64,000 nucleotides of DNA from Luidia sarsii (GCA_949987565.1 OX465114.1:4120832-4184831), one strand, 5' to 3'. Counted from the first letter of the stretch, positions 46,901 to 61,900 are shown. Notes: generated from the letters alone by a model not told the origin. A program made the numbers and translations.

Positions 46901-49900
46901 TTATACATCTCTACATACTGTACTGTATAACACTTGTCCAACCTACATGTTGTACATGTGTGAAGTAGCTGTGGGCCAAATGTATAAATGAAATGGCGAT
47001 CAGAAATCATTCAGATTTCTTATACTCACAATCATGTAATTCATGTACGTGTGCATTTACTGTACATGTACTTGTACGTACATGTACATGTATTAATTGT
47101 ATTTCATGTTGCTTTATGACTAAAAGGTTTTGTCTATGGATTATCCTTTTCTTTGCCAATATATCTATCAACACTTAATTCATCAGATAATGCAAATTGT
47201 TGCACTTATCCCAAGGCAGCAGCTTTGGCTTGGCATCTACATGTAGTACTTACATGTACATTACATGCAGACATACATGTACCCAGTGTAATGCAGTATT
47301 TAATATGAAGGATATGATTGTATCCATAGATAGTTATTAACACATAATTGAAAAGAGACTTTCAGCAAGATTTTTCATTCATTTTTTTAGCAACTTAAAA
47401 GTAAAAGTGTGTTATTAATATTAGTATCAGGGCTCCTTTTATGGTTTTTTGTTTTACCATGTCAGTGATATAGTACTGTACTCTGTCTATTCCATTCCAC
47501 CTACCCAAATGTCCAATGTATAAATGGTATGAATGAAAACCTTGAGAAACCCGTGGTTATTTACATAATATGTCAAAGGTCACATGCTTGGCAAGATCTG
47601 AACACAAAACTTCTCCAACCTTTAATACTTTTACACCTCATTTAGAATCCATACACCATTCCATATGCAGTGCTGCCTAAAAAAAAAGTCCCTGAACAAT
47701 ATATGCAGTAAGGGGTAGCTGTGCCTATATATTCCTGAAACCAGCCAGCAAGGCCGGAACTACTTTCAGATGCAAATGAGTGTGCGCCCTCATAAATAAG
47801 CCATTAGTCATTCAGGAGGCATACACTGTACATGCACAGGCTGTTGGGCACAATGGCACTGCATAATGTGGACTGAGTGCATTTCATGCATGTAGTACAC
47901 CTCCCAAGAGGTGAAGACATATACACACATGCACTGTGCAGGCACACAGGCACAAACCAGCTTTTTAATTGGACCTTAAGGGACGAGCTGCAAAAGTCCC
48001 ACTACATGTTTTTATAACCTCTAGCTCTCCACATTTTGCAATTCTTAATTTTTAAGAGGGCATAAAAACTCAGTTTTGCAAGTCCTGAAACCCATGAAAA
48101 AATAGTGGGCCGTGTCTATTTTTCCTTGGGGGTAATCGGCAATACCTGAGTAGCTGGAGATAGTAATCCACTGCCTGATTTATATATTCACCTGGACTCT
48201 CTGGGGCTGACAACCCCTGTTATGCTAATGCTGCTATCTGACTGATTTCCTGGATGGATGGCTGAGCATGACTCAAGTTGTTCCTAGCTTGGGGAAAAAA
48301 TATAAGATAAGAAAAGTGACAGCCATAGTTCTTTTTGTTCAAATGGGATAAATTAATTATGGACTTGAGATATTTTATGATATTCTCCTTTTCATGAAAA
48401 GTGTATACTTTTTGGAATAAAGGCATAAAATCCTTTGCTCAGAAACTTTAAAAAAAACAAGGTGGTTCATCTAATAATGATGGAATTGGTCCCATTATCA
48501 AGCCAATATTCCCTCAATATAGACCTTAAAGCAAGATTTGACTTTCCTTGCCAATAAATTTAGCAATTTTGTGTTTAAAAATAAGGCATTTTAAAGAAAT
48601 TGCATTTTTTGATATCAAAGGATAGGCAAAAGCAATTGATCGTTTTGTGAGTGTGTCTGTGAGTGTTTGACTGCCTGTGCACGTGTGTGACTGACTGACT
48701 GTTCTTCTTATGTGTGACTGACTGTATCCAGTGTGTCTACATGTAGGTCCGTGTATGTCTCTCTGTCTGTGTCTGTGTCTGTGAGTGTGACTGTATATGT
48801 GTCTGTGACTGTCTGCGACTGTGTCTGTGAGTGTGACTGTGTACATGTATGTGTCTGTGAGTGTCTTGTCTGTGACTGTGTCCTTGTGTCTGTCTGTCTG
48901 TATGTTGGTCTGTGTCTGTAACTCCTTTTGTGTCTCTGGCTGTCTGTCTGTGACTGTCTGCAGTGACTTTACAATTAGTGTAATGTGATACACGATGGAT
49001 ACTTGAACATGTGTGAAGTACATTGAGCAGAACAAATCAGTGCCCTACAAGCAATGCTTATTGTTAACAATTTTGTTGTAAAAAAAGGAGCCTTGAAGGT
49101 ACACTGTGATGGTATGTCTGATATTAATATGTTACATTCTTACAATTATATGCCACCAGGTAATTATTCTTAGCCTATCAAGACAGTTGATTCATGTAAG
49201 GCATGATTACTGATTACTTGTTACAGCAAGAAACCTGAGATAGAGATTTGTTCACATGGAAGGCATCAGGAATTATTACATTAATCATATCTCTGTTTGA
49301 AACCTACATGGAAACAAAATCTCAAGCATCATGTTGCCAGTAAATGGAAACAGACAGAGCCAAGATTTTCCATCGTTTATTTCATTAAAGGGGAATGACA
49401 TTACCAAACAGCAGGGCTAAGATTGATAATTTGATTTTGTAGTCATGATTCAAGTTTTTATATTCTGTATGCAAACACAAAGCTATTGTCAGTATTGAGA
49501 TATAGACTGATTCTAACTGCACATAATTATTTTGAAAACTAAGCCAGATAATAGTCCGGTCCATTTGTGACTTTTAATGCAAACAAGGGATGCAAGATCT
49601 GTGTTGATCAAGGGTTTTCTGAAGGAAATTGGCCAACATACTGTACATGTAGTTTGACAGCATCAACTTCTCAGCAACTTCTCAATATGCGCAGCCACTT
49701 CGATTCACTCACCATGGGTTATGTCTGATTTTTGTGTCTTACCACCAGTTTTTAAAACCACTTAATATTTGGTCTCATTGCACCCATTACATTGATGTAT
49801 AGGCTGTACACATTTGTTGTCATTTCCTGAAAGTGAAGGTTGAAGCAATTAGTGATTTTAATTTGTTCATGGCATTGCCTAAGATTTTGTTGTGTGGAAT

Positions 49901-52900
49901 CCTATTTGCCTTTTGCACGTGATAGAGGTATTTCCTAAGGAACTAAACACTTAGTGAATAATATTTTGAGCCCACTGAATTCCCAGCAGTCACACAGGAT
50001 TCATCAGGTTTACACCTGTTCATTTCAGAATTTAAGATGCCTGATCTGTTGCTAGCAATTGTGCCAGAAGAAAGGAAAAGTCAGGCCCAACATATAATAC
50101 CAGGGTACGTTCAGACAGCGTTTTAAATTTTCAAACCTGATCAGTTTTTTAAAAAAGTGTGTCTGAATACTCCGACACCGTTTTAAATTTAGAACTGATC
50201 CAGTTTAACTCGCCGCTAAAGCGCAGTTAGGACACAATCGCCTTTCAACATCGGGTTTTTGGCAGCGATGTTGACCCGCCTAGCTGCACGGCTTACGTAA
50301 CAGGTGATAATGCGCGATGTGCGTGATGTGTGTGTGTAGCGTGCACTTTATGCATCTAGGCGGAAGTTCGCACTGGATGAGGTGCAGGGTGTGTGACCTT
50401 TTAAAACCGAAGATAAAACCGAACCGGTTTTAACTGCTTGCTGTAGTACACTGTATGAACACACAGTTTAAAATTTACGGCTTGCCCCCTGTGGTTAGAA
50501 GGCATTTTAACTCGATTGGTTTTAAACTAACACGCTTTCTGAACGTAGCCCCAGATCTGCAATGTTTGGTGCAAAAAATGTTGCCATCCTCTGTTTCCTT
50601 TTCTTTTCACCACCCTTTTGGTGCTGTTTCCAGTTGTTGATTATTATCGGCCAGAGTTCTCCCCAGGATGTTAAAAAGAGTGTGGGACTTTGGACTCCAG
50701 TAGCCTCTGTGTCTATGAGCATAGCACTGTTAGTCAATGTCAATCTTTACATTTACATACATTTGATTACTGGTAACCATTACTGAGGCAATTTCAAAAT
50801 ACTGAAATACCAGCAAAGTCTATTTTTGGGGGGGAAATATACATATACAGTATGTACTACAGTAATGCAAAGACCGATGACTTCCCATTTGTAGCTGTTT
50901 GGCAGAAGACTGTGGGAAAAAAATTGGTCAACATTTAGCTTTTCCACACCAGGGCTTGAAACGAAAGGAGCGCGATCGCACTCGCGCTCCTCCGCGCTCC
51001 TTAAGTTTTCCAAGGAGAGCAAAAAAAAAGCGCTCCCTACAAATTTAACGAGACCATTATGATTTTTTAAAAACTGTGAAAGTTTAATCACCTTGTTTTT
51101 TGTTGTTTTTTGTTCACATGAGTTAAAAGCACAAATGTTTTGTGTCAGAAATTTAAGACATTTGCCAACCAAATCTGCTCTAAAAACGGCTTTTGGGACC
51201 GTACTCGTCGTCGTGATTTACGTTGAGTTGAGGCTGATCGTTTGTCGATCGTGGTGCGAGATCACGCACTGCCCAGTGTGTGCACTCGGCACGTGTACGT
51301 ATGCAATGATTAGTAGACTTCCGCCAGCCCTTACAGTTGTTTTCTAACAAATAAACTAATGTTTATTACATTTATACCAGCGATATTTTGAGTTTCGCGG
51401 TCAACCAAAGTACGCATACCAGATAAGAAATGTTTTTTCTAGAATTCTAGAAAATTTGAGAAGGATTTTTTATTTCTTTCTTGAGATATTGGAAGTTCAA
51501 ATTTGCCAAATCGTTCCGTTCGGCCGCGGCAGTTCGAGCTAAAATGGCGGAGAAAAAGTCAAACTCGTGTTTTCCGGCTTCTAGCGCACCCTGTAAACAT
51601 CGTCAAAATTTGTCGATTTTACCCTCAAATTGAAGCCTATATTCTCCTCTTTCTATTCATACCACTTTCAACATTAATGACTATGGGATAAATATTAAAT
51701 TACGTGAAAACAACATTCGGAGATGAACGATGGAAGTAATGCATTTTAGTTATGACCGATTTCCCTTCGCGACGTAAACCAGGTTGGCAAGTCTAGGTTT
51801 GGTTTCCGCCTCTAAGTAAAGCCATAGCGACACTACAGGAGCTGTAGGGCCGAAACCACCCTACGCACTGCACGTGACATGACACAACCCATCTTTGCAC
51901 GCTGTATACTGCACAGTGCACATGCACAGCGGCCGCAAGGCTGCATACGATCGAGTACACTGCGCTACTCAAGCCTGATCGGAAGTTCCAGGAGTATTAG
52001 CGAGACGGTCACTCACGCTACAAAAAAGTGCAATTTATTTTAATACCGAAACAAAACATGAATTGGGATGATAATGGGTTTTTTTCTTTGTCGTTGGAAT
52101 TGAGTGGGTTTTTTCTTTTGTTTTTCATAGAAAAAAATCGCTCTCCTTAAATCAACAAAGTGAATTAAGGAGAGCAATTTTTAGCGCTCCTCGTATTTAT
52201 TAAAATGAAGGCCTGCCACACGCTTCAGTGAAGCGGAAAAGCTATTGTTGCTCTTTTTTTAGCTTTTCCGCACGCTTCAGCGGAGCGAAAAAGCTATTGT
52301 TGTTCTGTTTTTTAGCTTTTCCGCCACGAAGCGGAAAAGCTATTATTGTTCTGATTTTTAGCTTTTCCGCACGCTTCAGTGAAGCGGAAAAGCTATTGTT
52401 CTGTTTTTGAGCTTTTCCGCTGCGAAGCGGAAAAGCTATTGTTGTTCTGTTTTTAAGCTTTTCCGCACGCTTCAGCGAAGCGGAAAAGGTATTGTTTTTC
52501 TGATTTTTTTGTTTTTTCTTTTTCTTATTGGAAAAATCCCATAGACAAAGCACAGGGGTTTTGACAACGGCACTTTGGCCACTGAACATACTTGGATTTT
52601 TTTCAAACTTTGCAAATGCATAGAACCCTTTCTGAAGTTGTGCACAGTTGTCTTGAAAACTTCATGACGTCATCACGGGTCACGTGACAGTGCTTTAAAG
52701 GGGCAAATTTCAAACTGCATTATTAGCAAAAGTACAAGTTCGTTGAGTTTCAACTTTGCACTATATCTTAGTTGGGAAAAGGTGTATCCAAACATTGCCC
52801 TCATTTGATCGTGACCCTATCTCATGAATATTTATGAGGTCATAAACTTTTCAGATTTTCACATTCAATTGAGCATATTTAGCCAACGGAGCGAGATTTT

Positions 52901-55900
52901 TTTTCATTTTTTCTTTGATATGTAATGGGGATATGGTTTAGAAACACCCTCTGAGGCCAAAATGTCATTACGCAATAATGACGTCATCAAAATGCGTGAT
53001 TTTAAAGCACATATTTGCCAATGATCAATCTTCTCGAAATTTGGTGGGCATTTAGCTATTGTGCTAGACATTCAAAATCCTGAGTTTGGAACCAATTGAC
53101 CATTGTTCAGAATTATTATGATTTTTTTAATATCATAATGAAGTCCCATAGACTTTGTGCACAAAATATGCACGTGCGTTTTGGGATAGGAATGGAGGGT
53201 ACGGGTTCGAAACACAGAGTTGCCCCCTTCATGAATTCAATCAAAATGATGCTAAAAGGGGCCTACACCCAATATATATAGTAAAACTATACTTTTTTCC
53301 ATTTGTTTGTGCTTGAGTTGTCACGTGACCACCCTTTAAAGGGCCAACATGGCATACATGCAATCATGCCACGATCTTACTTAGTTCCCACAGGATCAAT
53401 ATTTGGCATATATCAAAGTTGGGAAACGGTGTATCTAAAAATTACCATAATAATGATGATGATGTCATCTCATGAATATTGATGAGGTAAAAAAATGGTT
53501 ACTCTCTTGTTGTGCTGTTGCTAGCATGTGACAGGAGTTTCAGGGACCAAGGTTTGATGACCTTTCTCATGTCATGCGACCCTTTCTTCCAGTCCAGACC
53601 AGAAGTACTGTAGTAATTATGTGTGTGCTACTGGTTTTAAGATTTTCAAGTGGGTCTTTCTTCGGGGAAAAAAAGGAAAAGCTACACGTTCTGTTACAAC
53701 AGACGTATGTTTCTAGTTTTCATTGATCTAGCATTGATGGTTAACAAAGACTGAGCTCCATGTGGCTTTTCAGAGTAGAGTAGAGCTGTCAATTACAGCC
53801 GAGGAGTTGGTTGAGTTGTCCCACCTACCAGATAATAGGGTCATTTCCACTGTCCCAAATAAACGCAATTGTTTGAATCACAATTCAAACCCCACTACTT
53901 CTTTCTTTGTGGACACAATAACCACAATTATAAGTGGGATTTTAATCGCAATTCGGACTCCACTATTAGTGGGTTATTTGTGTCACGATGTGTGTGGGAG
54001 CTCAGCTCAATCGCACTGGTTTTTAAAATCCCACAATGCACTGCTTGTGCACTGATTGGCAGGAAGTGCCGTGCTTGTTTATATGTCAACGTGCATGGGC
54101 CACCCTCAAGGCCTCAAGGCACACCCACCATTTGACCACAACTGCTAACCACAATCAGCTGATTCGGCTCGCGATTTTTGGACCTGTGTGAACTTGATTT
54201 TTTTTTTTATCGCGATTATTTGGGCAGTTGAAACAGCCCTATTGCCTAAGTAAGTGGTTTATTTAAGTGGTATTTCCACCGCCACCTCAAAATGCGATTT
54301 TTTTTTTAAACACGATTTGATTGGAATGGTAATTCAAGCTCCATTTTTTAGGGGGGTGTGGACATAAAGGTGGGTTTTAATTGCAATTGGGACTCATGTA
54401 CATGTAGAAATCGCACCGTGGTTTTTAATCCTACAACTACTTGCGCTTGACTGTCAGGAGGTGCCATGTTTATTTATGTATCTCTGCATGAGCATACATA
54501 CATGTATGCACCATTTGACCACAATTGCTAACCACAATCAGCTCTTTTTTTTTGGACGTGTGTGGATGCAAGCCAACGAAAAACAGTTTTTGAATGTTTG
54601 TTCAAATTACAATTAATTGCATATTGGGAATCTTCCCTGATACCTACAATTATTTTCTATTAACCACTTGGCGCCGGTTTTTTTTTCAGCGCCGATGACC
54701 GCCATACGGGGTTTTTTGAACAATGCATCATTTTCAAATCTCGCTAAAACAATCGAAACAATATATTTATGTGAAATAAATCAATAAGAGTATACTACGG
54801 GTACAAGAGAGTAAAACCTGGCACAATTCAGACGTCGTTGTGGCTTTTGTCAAGAGATTATCCGTTCGAAAAAGGGCCCTTTGTGCATCGTCAATGGACC
54901 GTAACGGACGTGTGTGTGTGCGTGTGTGTACGCTGCTGACAATCCCTGACCGCAGACTCCAGCCTCCACTCCAGGCAGTCAAATCTTCGAGTTGGTCGGC
55001 CACAAACGAGCGTACAGATTACGGTAAAGAATGTGGTGGGAATTCCAATGCCAGACCGATGACCGCTGGGCTGTGTGGCATGCAAAGACAATGTCCCCCG
55101 CGTGCTTTCAGCTGCAGCGCGGTATCCCTTGATCCTCCACAGTAAAAAGTCCCACAATTGCACAATTACTGCTGCTAATCTTGCAATTCATGTGGCAACT
55201 TGCGTCAAAAATGGTCTTTGTATTCGTATTGCTTTGTTCTAAGCTGAAAAGAGTCTTTGTTTAGAATGTGGACAATAATGGTGCCCGGATTCGGAGGGCC
55301 CCGTTACATAGGCAATCAAATTGACCTCCGGATTCGGAGGTCCCGGCGCGAAGTGGTTAATGTTCAATGTTCGGAGAGCAGATTTAGTCGACAAATGCCT
55401 TAAATTTCTGACACAAGACATTTGCATTTTTAACTCATGTAAGGGAAATAAACCGAAAAAACGTCTTCAAGGCAAAACCAAAAAAAGAAAAAAAAAATGC
55501 CCAAGCCTAACCTTAATGATGACAATCAAACTGTTTAAACATTTAAACGTTTATAAAATTAAACAGAAAGTTCCAAGCTTAGTGGGAATGGCCCTATTCA
55601 AATTCCCTTAAAAAATTCACTACCCCAAAATAAATTACATTGTCCCCTAGGAAATAAAATCCAAATATGTGTAAAACAAGTCATTCCTTGGCCTGTGAAT
55701 AAAAGAAATTCATTTGACCCAATGTAACCGGGTAGGGGGAAAACCCACTGTGAGCCTGCTGTAGGGAGCATGATTGACAGCTCTATTGTCAAATGTTATA
55801 CTATGTGTGAAGTTGGCTTCTTTCTGCCCAGACATCTGAGAATGTTAGGGCCTGGATTTCTGGCTAAAAGTTCTTTGAGCCACAAGCCACAAGCCCTTCC

Positions 55901-58900
55901 CCCTCCCCCCTGTGAAGTACACAAAGCCCTGCTCCATCCCCAGCCCCCTTTCTGGCAAAGAGTTTACTTTGATAGGCTACATGTACATGTATGTCAGTTC
56001 GAATGGCAAGCTTTAGATGCAACTTGTTTAACACTACATGTAGTTGCTCAAGCCTTTGAAAGTTTTTCTGTGGATGAAAACCTTGCTTTGAGGTATGAGC
56101 AGCAGTATTCTGTCTTGATGAAGGATCTCGAGGTTGCTATTGTTTAATGAACTATGTATTTTCTTTGGGGAGGGGGGTTTCACGGTATACCAAAAATCAT
56201 GGTACATGTATTTGTTTCCCTAGTATACCAACTATTTAAAATCAAATATCACCCAACTTTATTTCACACATTCACAATATCATCTGGAACTATACAATGC
56301 ATCTTATAGGTAACAGCATTCACAATATAATTATGTAATGTTCACATTTTAGTGTTTGAATTGATTAACATCCCCCTTGTGGCCTTTTTGGTGGACTAAT
56401 TGAAATGTTTTGTGATATAAAAAATGTTGCAAACTGCTGAAATTGTGTTAGGTAACATATTTTACAAACTTTGTTTTTACCAAGTGTAATGTTCACTTAT
56501 TCCTAAGGACATTCTTGTATTAATGACAATGTTTGACCATTCATGACAACTCTTCAAGACACACAAGTTAGGAAGAAACCCAATGTTTTCCCAGAAAATC
56601 CACTTGCATTGGAATTTAAGTTGTGCGTGTATATAGGACCCTGTATACACACACTTTACTTGGCTCGTAAGCCATAGTACATGTAGATGGGCTCTAAGCG
56701 GACGGACGTGGCAAATACATTGGCAATTTATAGCTTGATCAAGCCATGTGAGTCACCCTTCCCCAACAGGAACATACCAATTTTGCTGCCTGCAGTTTTT
56801 CATTTCTGTGCTGAAGTGGTTAGTGCTATTTGGTGCGAGCTTCTTGCTTGATTCATTCTTTTCTGTCAGCTGCATTCAATCGATCTTTTCTCTGCTATTC
56901 CCTCGCTGTGATAGCAAAGTGCCAAGTCACCAGATTTCCTTCATTTCCTTTTTGATTATCTTTCCTTCTCCCTCCCAGGATCTCTCTGGTTCCTTGGATG
57001 ACTTGCCTACTGGAGCTGACTTCTCCCAGAATAATGTGCCTACAAGTTGCCAGAGCACTGATACTTTCTCCCAGTCATCTCAGTCTCCTCACATGCATCC
57101 GACAGTGTCTGCATTAAGACCCTCTCCATCACCTGTTGGCTCTCCAGCCAGTCACATGTCAAGATCATCTCTATCTCCTGCAAGTGTGCCAGGTACATTT
57201 ATCAGACAATATTACATTTCAAAATACCATTGCATTATATGATTGGCAATTTGGGGCATAAATTAAGAACAAAAAACTTCATTTAATTGCCTAACATCCT
57301 AATTACCCACTAAATCCCATTGATTTTTTTTGGTATATTAGGAGGATCGCTAACACCCCAGCCTACTTCCATGCCACCACCTTCCAGCCAATCAGAAACA
57401 AGCTCTCATAACCAACTGAGTCAGTCACCAATATCCCAAGACAGAGGTGAGATATTTTTAGAACTGAAGCTGCTATTTCAGTCAAAGTACATGTAGAAGG
57501 TGTACAGTGCATCAATCATGTCACAAGTATGATTTCATAATGCATTTCTGCTATATTGTTAGATAAAGATATAATTATCAATGAGTACCTCGGGAGATAA
57601 GTGATACGATCAATATCAGATACATCCCCGTTCCCACGTGTGTAAACCTGCTGCAATATGCTGGCCCAATTATTCCTTGAACTCCATATTATGTCACATG
57701 CAAACAAGAACCAATGGTGATGTGGTTAGTAAAAGGTCAAATGTTGATGGGCCATTCTTAGTCACATGTATGACCAAAATAATGAATAATTGGGGAATGA
57801 TACTGTTATTTCAGAGAGCATTGTAGGTATGTCAATTTGTACTCTACATCAGTACATCAGTGTAACAGTTAAAAATGTTATTCTGAGATTTTTTTTAAAT
57901 GTCAAACATGATTTATCATATTTGTAACATCACCCGTAAGCATGTTATTTTAATTTTTTATCTTGCAAAGCCTGTGAATTATAAAGATTTCTTTAACACA
58001 TTCATGATAGATCTATGAGTTAGGCTTGGGCGGTTCCAGGATTTTGGGAACTGGTTCTGGTTCCAGTTAGGAACCGCGTTTCCGAGATAGAACTGGTTCC
58101 TAAAACACAGGGAAAAACATAAGATTGAATAAAAAACAAAAAGACCTCAGTGAGCGCGGTTTTGCGGACGCCGCCATGAGCTTGGAAGGTTCAACTACAT
58201 GCGCGTCTTTTATGGCGACTTTCTTTTGCTTCAATGCATTGATAAAGTATACCGAATGCTGGTTTGGCAGTCTGACTGTCATTTATGTATCAATAGGATG
58301 TGTGAGACATGTTTAAAAGATTTGCTTGAATTGTTTTGCTGCTCAGTTGCCCAATATTTTTAACGGAAAAATACAAAGCGGTTCAATAACGAAACCGTTA
58401 AACGAATGGAATCATCCACACCCAAACTCGGGTCTTCCCATTCCTAAAAAAGGGGGTGATTTGATTTCATTTCGATGGAAAAAATAATAATTCCTGTAGA
58501 CCGATGAATAAACCGTAGGTTGATATAGATTTAGATTTGAAAACATGTTTAAAATTTTACGATCCTCTATTCAAAAGCAATTCTGCATGGCATATTAAGA
58601 ACTGGGAATAAAACCCTTCAAGTAAATTCACCCGTAGAAAGTGAAAGGGTCAAGCCTCTACCTTTGGGTTGTTTATTGGACGCGCGCCAGCATGGTTGGC
58701 CAGGTAACATGGATAACTTCGGCAGGTACGCTACAAACAAATGTACCACGTGGTTACTTCCCGACTCCCCGATTCCAATGCCTGCAGTCCCCTATTCAAA
58801 CACCCGCAATTGCTAGAGCCAACAGCTAGCGCAAATAGCCTTGTCGGTCCCAAATCCCACGCAAAACTCGAACCCAACACTGTCGCGAATCCTGAGCAAT

Positions 58901-61900
58901 ACCCGAGCCCCACTCAGTCCAGAATCCCGAGCAACACCAGGGCCCCACGCAGTCCCGAGCCCAACGCGGTCCCGAGCCCCACGCGGTCCCGAGCCAAACG
59001 CAGTCCCGAGCCCCACGCGGTCCCGAATCCTGTGCAAGACCAAAGCCCCACGCGGTCCCAAATCCCGTGCAACACCATAGCCCCACGCCGTCCTGAATCC
59101 CACGCAATACCCCGAGACGCACGCGGTCCCGAATCCCGTGCAACACCATAGCCCCACGCCGTCCTGAATCCCACGCAATACCTTGAGACGCACGTGGTCC
59201 CGAATCCCACGCAATACCCCAAGACGCACATGGTCCCGAATCCCACACAATACCCCGAGACGCACGTGGTCCCGAATCCCGTTCAACACAATAGCCCCAC
59301 GCCGTCCCGAATCCCACGCAATACCTGGAGACGCACGTGGTCCCGAATCCCACCCAATATCCCGAGACGCACGTGGTCCCGAATCCCGAGCAATACCCGA
59401 GCCTCACGTGGTCCCGAATCCCACGCAAAACCCTGAGATGCAAGTGGTCCCGAATCCAACGCAACACCCCAGCCCAGTCCCACACGGTCCCGAATCACAA
59501 GCAATAGCACATTACCACATTACCTACGCTACCCGTGTACACCGTGCATGTAGTACGATGCGTCAGAACACGGGTCACACGACGTGATGAATATTTTTGT
59601 AGTTAGAGGGCCAAGTCAAATCGTCATCACCACGTGGTTTGCAAAGTGAGGCTAGTGAGGGCTTGATTGCCACATCATGCTGTACATGTACAGTACATGT
59701 ATTGCATACACGATACATACGTACTGTTCAAACGCGATGTCTGTCTATTGTGTACGTTACCACATTTAATACAAGTAGTGCCCATGTTTCGTTACGTGCG
59801 GACTGAACAAGTACAAATGTTATTCATGTTTGGGGCCAGGCCACTGTGCGTTCGTTGAGTGAGTGTCCAGTACAGAAAAAGGAACCGGCGCCTGTGAAGT
59901 GGGAACCGTCAAAGGCGGGTACCCGATTCCTAAAAAAAAGTGGAACCGCGGTTCCAGTTCCAATTTTGGAACCGCGGTTCCACTCGGAACCGGGAGAACC
60001 GGCCAAGCCTACTATGAGTAACAAAACAAAAATCAATAGGAATAATATCTCACATTTTTTTTATGTATTTCTTTATTTGATGACATATGATCACGTGCAC
60101 ATGTGACATTTGGTTCACTTTTCAAAGAATGGCACAGATATTGCTTTTCCCATTCAGAGATACTGTTTGCTTTCATAAATACCAAAATATAGCAATCTAC
60201 ATAGATAAAATTCTCAATAGAATGACCTAAAATATACCAAATAATGATGAGGTTTATGAAAGGGCCAGACGTTTCAATGCTCGCAGAACATTTCTCAAGG
60301 GGAAAGTGCATTTAGCTCACAGAAGGGTACAACTAGGAGCATGATGTTTAGGGCAGTATAACTTTTCTTAGATGTGACCCATTAAGGCTCACCCACCAAG
60401 CAGATGTATGCCTATTGCCTATGGTACCAATGCATGGCCCATGGCCACCAGCCACTGGGACTCACGAGCACAAGAGATCACATTTGGTCATCTACACCAT
60501 GCATTATTCAATATGTGCACAAGGGGGCTAGGCATAAAAAGGTTCAGTAGATATACATGTGTATATGCACACTAACCAGGGAGGCTTGGATCTACCCTAA
60601 ATATATCACAATATATCTTTCCCCCTCCTCTCACTAATCTACCCTACCCCTTGCCCTTCCCTCTGATCTCTCCCTACCAGCTTCACTCTTTGTCCTTTGT
60701 TTCTCATCCGTGTCCTATTCACTCTCTCCCCCCTTCCTTCGTATACATGTATCTGTTTTGTCCTTGTCACTCTGCCTTTGAGAAAGGTCCTGCTAGGATC
60801 GAAACGTCAGGCTCACTAAATTTTAAGATTTACATTTTGGTAATTTTAGTCAGTAAGCAGTTTGCAACATTTTTGTATATCACCAAATATATCACATTAT
60901 TTTGTTGATATTCATGGCACAAAGGTCATTAACCTCAAACCGTAATACATCTTGGGCTATGTGGATGTAGACCAAGATGACTTGTTGATAGAACCGTAAG
61001 TACACTGGCAGTCTTCTAGCTTCTAACCCAATGTATATCATGCACCCTTTGTATACAGGGAGCAATCAGATGCCACCACCATATGGCTCACAAGGTGCTT
61101 CAAAGATGCAGCATGGCCAGCCTCAATCAACTCATCCACCAAACACCCCTGCAGGCGCTCAAGGCTTCCCTGGGATGACCTCTGGCTATTCAGCTGGGAC
61201 ACCTGGTGGATATGGGCCAAACATGCCTCAATTTAACCAGTCAGGTAACACAAATGTATTTCCACCTGTCATATATTGTAAACAGGTCTCAAAGAATCTG
61301 AGCAAGGGTAGTCTGGCAAAAGTGCTGATACCACAGATAGTTATGGGGCAAGATTGTGATATTTCGTGACATCACTAGTCATTATTTCAACCACTATTTC
61401 TATTTCTGTCCAACCAACTGGTTATGAAGCCATGAATAATTGCATAACATGAAACAAGACTAGTCATGGGGAAAACATTCAATACTTCCGCACACTACCA
61501 AAAGTCTCATTCATTCTCAAGTATCACTGTTTATATGTACACTACTCTACTGTGTAGGTCAGTTGTGTACATGTACATGTGCACATACTTCTTGTACTGA
61601 CTTGGTCTGCCTACCAGACTGGCATTACCATGCCCTGTTAATTAAGTCTGCAATGTTAATTAAGTCTATCTAGGCCACCATTGGTCCCATACCAACTGCA
61701 AAACACTTGACTATTATCTAGTGTTGTTGAAAACCCTCATACACGCAAAAGTTTTAGGGTTGCTACTCCACATGAGATGAAGGGCCAAGTGTGCATCAGA
61801 ATGATTTCTTTATTCTTAGTCATTAAAGCTGAAGGTTTGAAAAAAACATACATTATTTTCCCAAAATATTTAATTTAATTTTTGTTTTCAAACAATTTGC

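Larger units (their letters stand above)
43940..56978 (+). other. ARID1: ARID1 intron 4 (13 kb)
   Basis: The longest intron here. It contains Penelope fragment 44945-45055, TG-rich repeat 48640-48965, and the transposon cluster 50102-55620. From 45060 to 48640 and 48970 to 50100 I see no element except short ACATGTAC runs. From 55620 to 56978 likewise nothing clear. Confidence 0.7.
57447..61058 (+). other. ARID1: ARID1 intron 6
   Basis: It is largely the hAT-type element at 58021-60011, a Penelope motif at 60265-60300 (minus) and another at 60600-60890. 57500-58012 shows nothing specific. Confidence 0.7.

Noticed and set aside
48526..49035. Threonine/aspartate-rich minus-strand open frame
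   Set aside because: It lies over the TG-rich degenerate microsatellite and shows only repeat-derived composition.
52242..52589. Lysine-rich minus-strand open frame
   Set aside because: It is a by-product of the hairpin array and T-rich spacers.
58813..59587. Long overlapping open frames on both strands (up to 219 codons)
   Set aside because: They arise from an 18/36-bp tandem array inside a transposon. Both strands are open at once and the peptides are periodic.
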